64,000 nt of DNA from NCBI GenBank assembly GCA_022760475.1, contig JALEFZ010000070.1:1-64000 (forward strand), read 5' to 3'. Each line of letters begins with the position of its first letter. Positions within the stretch are counted from its first letter, which is position 1. This DNA comes from Bacteroidia bacterium. GTDB lineage: Bacteria; Bacteroidota; Bacteroidia; J057. Below the pieces are notes generated by a model. It was not told the DNA's origin. It searched no databases and was given only the letters and a program-made list of their open reading frames with translations. The position numbers and the translations under genes were made by a program. Shown piece after piece: positions 62,053 through 64,000 of the stretch.

Positions 62053-63732
62053 ATGAACCGATTTTGTGGAAAGCTCTTGCCCTTGTTTTTTCTCTGTTTT
62101 AGCCTCAGTGCTGGACAGCTTTTCCCTCAATCTATAAAGGGAAAAATTCTGGATGCACAATCTCAACAGCCCATCGCTTTTGCCACAGTAGAGGTAATTG
62201 GGAGCTCTAAAGGAAGCCTTAGCAACGAGTTTGGAGAGTTCGAGTTCAGTATCTCAAATTTGAAGGAAATCGTTGGGCCAGGAGAGAAGCTAAAGCTGAG
62301 GTTTGCTTCCCTGGGGTATGGCGAGGCTGTCCAGGAAGTCGGACTCACAGATGGAGATCAGGTTCTAAACATTCTGTTGATGCCCAATCCATTGACTCTG
62401 GGAACGGTTGAGATATTATCTGTTAAGCTGAGTCCCAAAGAGCTTTACCGTAGGTGCATGAGTGAGATCTCTTCTAATTTTCCCACCAATCCTTATCAGC
62501 TCAAGAGTTTTTACCGGCATTACTGTGTGGAAAATGGGACTTACGGACGCTTGATCGAGGCATCGGTAGATATTTATGATGAAAAAGGATTTGGGCGCAG
62601 GTACAAAAGTGTAGCGAAAAAGTACAATCTCCGGGTAAGCCAATTGAGAAAAAGCCTTGATTTTACAGAATTCTCCTATTTCAATCATGTCCCCATTGCG
62701 CTCAACAGGAGTATTAGGCATGATTATGCCAGCTTTGAAGTGCCTTACCTCAGTGGAATGTATATCGAGCAAGCCAGTTTTTCCTTTGCTGATACTATTT
62801 TTGATTCTGAAGGTACAATCCTGGTGGTACAAGCCCAGACCCTTTGGCAGGGAACCCATTACACCACAGATTTTTATATCAATCTAGACTTATTGGCCCT
62901 GATTAAGATGGAAGAACATGCCAGTCGTTCATTTTTCAATAAAGATTATCGATCCTTAAGAAGGAACCATTTTGTCGTAAGGTATAAGTCCTACCAAGGT
63001 AAATATTACCTGAGTCATGTGATCAATGAAGGACATGTGCAGTCATGGAGAAAAGACAATGAATCTTCATTCGAAACTCAGACAGACCATACGCATAAGA
63101 TTTCCTGGGTGGTACATGACATCCTGACTGAGGGTATTCAGCCCTGGAAGGGCAAAGAGCCTGGTAGAGAAGAACTGGCTTCCATTCCCTTTGATGAGCA
63201 CTTCTGGAATAGCTATTCTCCCCTGCTGGCAACTCCACTGGAAAAGCGGATCAGAAGGGATCTCAGCCAACGACTTCAACTCGAAAAACAGTTTAAGGCA
63301 GGCGAGTCCCTACTTGGGAATAAGGACTTACAAAGAGATTTGGCTAGGAAGTCCTACAATAAATTTCTGGCCGAGCATGGGGAACAGCCCATATTGATTT
63401 GTTTTTGGGAGAGTTCTAACAAACCCGGCCCTGGGGAACTCCTAACTTTAAGAAAGTTGAACAAGGAATTTGACCAATTACCAGTGGAGTTGATGTGGAT
63501 AAATCTTGATAAGGACAGGGAAAAGATGATGAAGACTATTAGGAGATATGGACTTTACCTGGGACTTCATATCCATTATCCTCCCATGCCAGATAATGCA
63601 GAAGTACTTGGCCATAAATTTAAAAAAAGTCCTTATCTGCTTCTATATGATAAAAATGGCCAGCAAGCATACGCTGGAAGTAAAATTCCCTCCTATAAAA
63701 AAATTAAGGAATTGCTTAACAACAGCCGTTAA
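62053..63732 (+). CDS. Exported carboxypeptidase-like regulatory domain protein with thioredoxin-like C terminus
   Basis: A 559-residue protein with signal peptide (1-25, ending LFPQ). Residues 27-120 are a carboxypeptidase-like regulatory domain (SIKGKILDAQSQQPIAFATVEVI, GSLSNEFGEFEFSI). The middle (130-410) is beta-rich and of DUF5686-type character, unresolved. Residues 445-559 read like a TlpA/thioredoxin fold: ILICFWESSNKPG where a CxxC would be, VELMWINLDKDREK, and a cis-Pro-like SPYLLLYDKNG. Both active-site Cys are absent, so redox activity is unlikely. It is probably periplasmic or surface-bound. Confidence 0.82.
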   Translation: MNRFCGKLLPLFFLCFSLSAGQLFPQSIKGKILDAQSQQPIAFATVEVIGSSKGSLSNEFGEFEFSISNLKEIVGPGEKLKLRFASLGYGEAVQEVGLTDGDQVLNILLMPNPLTLGTVEILSVKLSPKELYRRCMSEISSNFPTNPYQLKSFYRHYCVENGTYGRLIEASVDIYDEKGFGRRYKSVAKKYNLRVSQLRKSLDFTEFSYFNHVPIALNRSIRHDYASFEVPYLSGMYIEQASFSFADTIFDSEGTILVVQAQTLWQGTHYTTDFYINLDLLALIKMEEHASRSFFNKDYRSLRRNHFVVRYKSYQGKYYLSHVINEGHVQSWRKDNESSFETQTDHTHKISWVVHDILTEGIQPWKGKEPGREELASIPFDEHFWNSYSPLLATPLEKRIRRDLSQRLQLEKQFKAGESLLGNKDLQRDLARKSYNKFLAEHGEQPILICFWESSNKPGPGELLTLRKLNKEFDQLPVELMWINLDKDREKMMKTIRRYGLYLGLHIHYPPMPDNAEVLGHKFKKSPYLLLYDKNGQQAYAGSKIPSYKKIKELLNNSR

Positions 63733-63748
63733 GAAAGTCCGACATAAT

Positions 63749-64000
63749 TTAAGGAAGTAACTGCCCGGAAACGGCCGTGTAGGCTTTGCCTTTTACCAAA
63801 AGACTTGAGCTGCCCATGTGATAAAATTTGGATGAGTTGGTAAACTCCTGTTCGGCAAAGACCTGTCCATAGTTGTTGAACAGCCCCTCGTTTAGGAGAG
63901 ATTCTTTCACGATAATCTCAGCTCCTAACAGGTTAAAGGTTTTGGAATGTTTTCCAGTGGCCATGTTGTATGTGTTTACCTTACCGGTAAAGTTATTATT
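63749..64000 (-). CDS. Gene fragment cut by the right window edge, unknown function
   Basis: An open frame on the minus strand continues to the last base (the codons before the internal ATG at 63964 read NNNFTGKVNTYN without a stop), so the gene starts outside. The visible 83 residues end GSSSLLVKGKAYTAVSGQLLP and look beta-helical (LLGAEIIVKESLLNEGLFNNYGQVF, repeated short strands). No family recognised. Confidence 0.6.
   Translation of the reverse strand, partial: NNNFTGKVNTYNMATGKHSKTFNLLGAEIIVKESLLNEGLFNNYGQVFAEQEFTNSSKFYHMGSSSLLVKGKAYTAVSGQLLP

Overview
The window looks like chromosomal DNA of a member of the Bacteroidota, probably a Cytophagales- or Saprospirales-type environmental bacterium. 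The evidence is several secreted proteins with C-terminal type IX secretion (T9SS) sorting domains, an outer-membrane barrel with a carboxypeptidase-like regulatory domain, a two-component sensor with a ligand-binding propeller, many exported proteins whose signal peptides end in AQ, lineage-typical families such as DUF5606, and few Shine-Dalgarno sequences. No tRNA, rRNA, CRISPR array, insertion sequence or prophage was seen. Gene density is high and the content is mostly core-like, with lineage-specific secreted proteins in between.

Left part (1-13.4 kb): the end of a lipoprotein gene abuts an undecaprenyl-phosphate sugar-phosphate transferase (start of surface polysaccharide synthesis). 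Three tandem T9SS-secreted paralogues of unknown function follow, separated by hairpin-rich spacers. A minus-strand cluster encodes an alpha/beta hydrolase, an ECF sigma factor and a four-helix membrane protein. Then come a PagL-like lipid A deacylase candidate, an exported hypothetical protein, and a galM-flippase pair.

13.4-25.9 kb: a thiolase, a KAS III-like protein that lacks two of its three catalytic residues, a 5'-truncated T9SS gene remnant, a second ECF sigma factor with an acidic membrane protein, an ABC-F ATPase, another T9SS protein, and a serine hydrolase fused to about four and a half copies of a ~50-residue tandem repeat.

25.9-41.3 kb: a propeller-histidine kinase, a saccharopine dehydrogenase-like oxidoreductase, an outer-membrane barrel, a HupE-like membrane protein, TrhO, an M23 lipoprotein, a LysM protein, and a run of exported C1 peptidase, exported peptide deformylase and lipoprotein, then a small HAD phosphatase and YidD.

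41.4-54.8 kb: a secreted Asp-box protein, QueG, a PgpH-type c-di-AMP phosphodiesterase, a short AraC-type regulator, glutaryl-CoA dehydrogenase, a group of possibly metal-related membrane proteins, Lon protease, an SDR, a DinB protein and DUF3817.

54.8-64 kb: an NtrC-type regulator, a candidate structured RNA on the minus strand (about 56390-56640), a DPP4-type peptidase, an XRE-KdsC fusion, a DCC thiol protein, a TrmH-family methyltransferase, an XRE/S24 repressor, a regulatory-domain/thioredoxin-like fusion protein and a gene cut by the right edge.

The most unusual items are the candidate RNA, the XRE-KdsC fusion, the KAS III-like protein without His and Asn, the beta-lactamase-fold protein with tandem repeats, and the exported deformylase next to an exported cysteine peptidase. 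No complete novel multi-gene system could be demonstrated.
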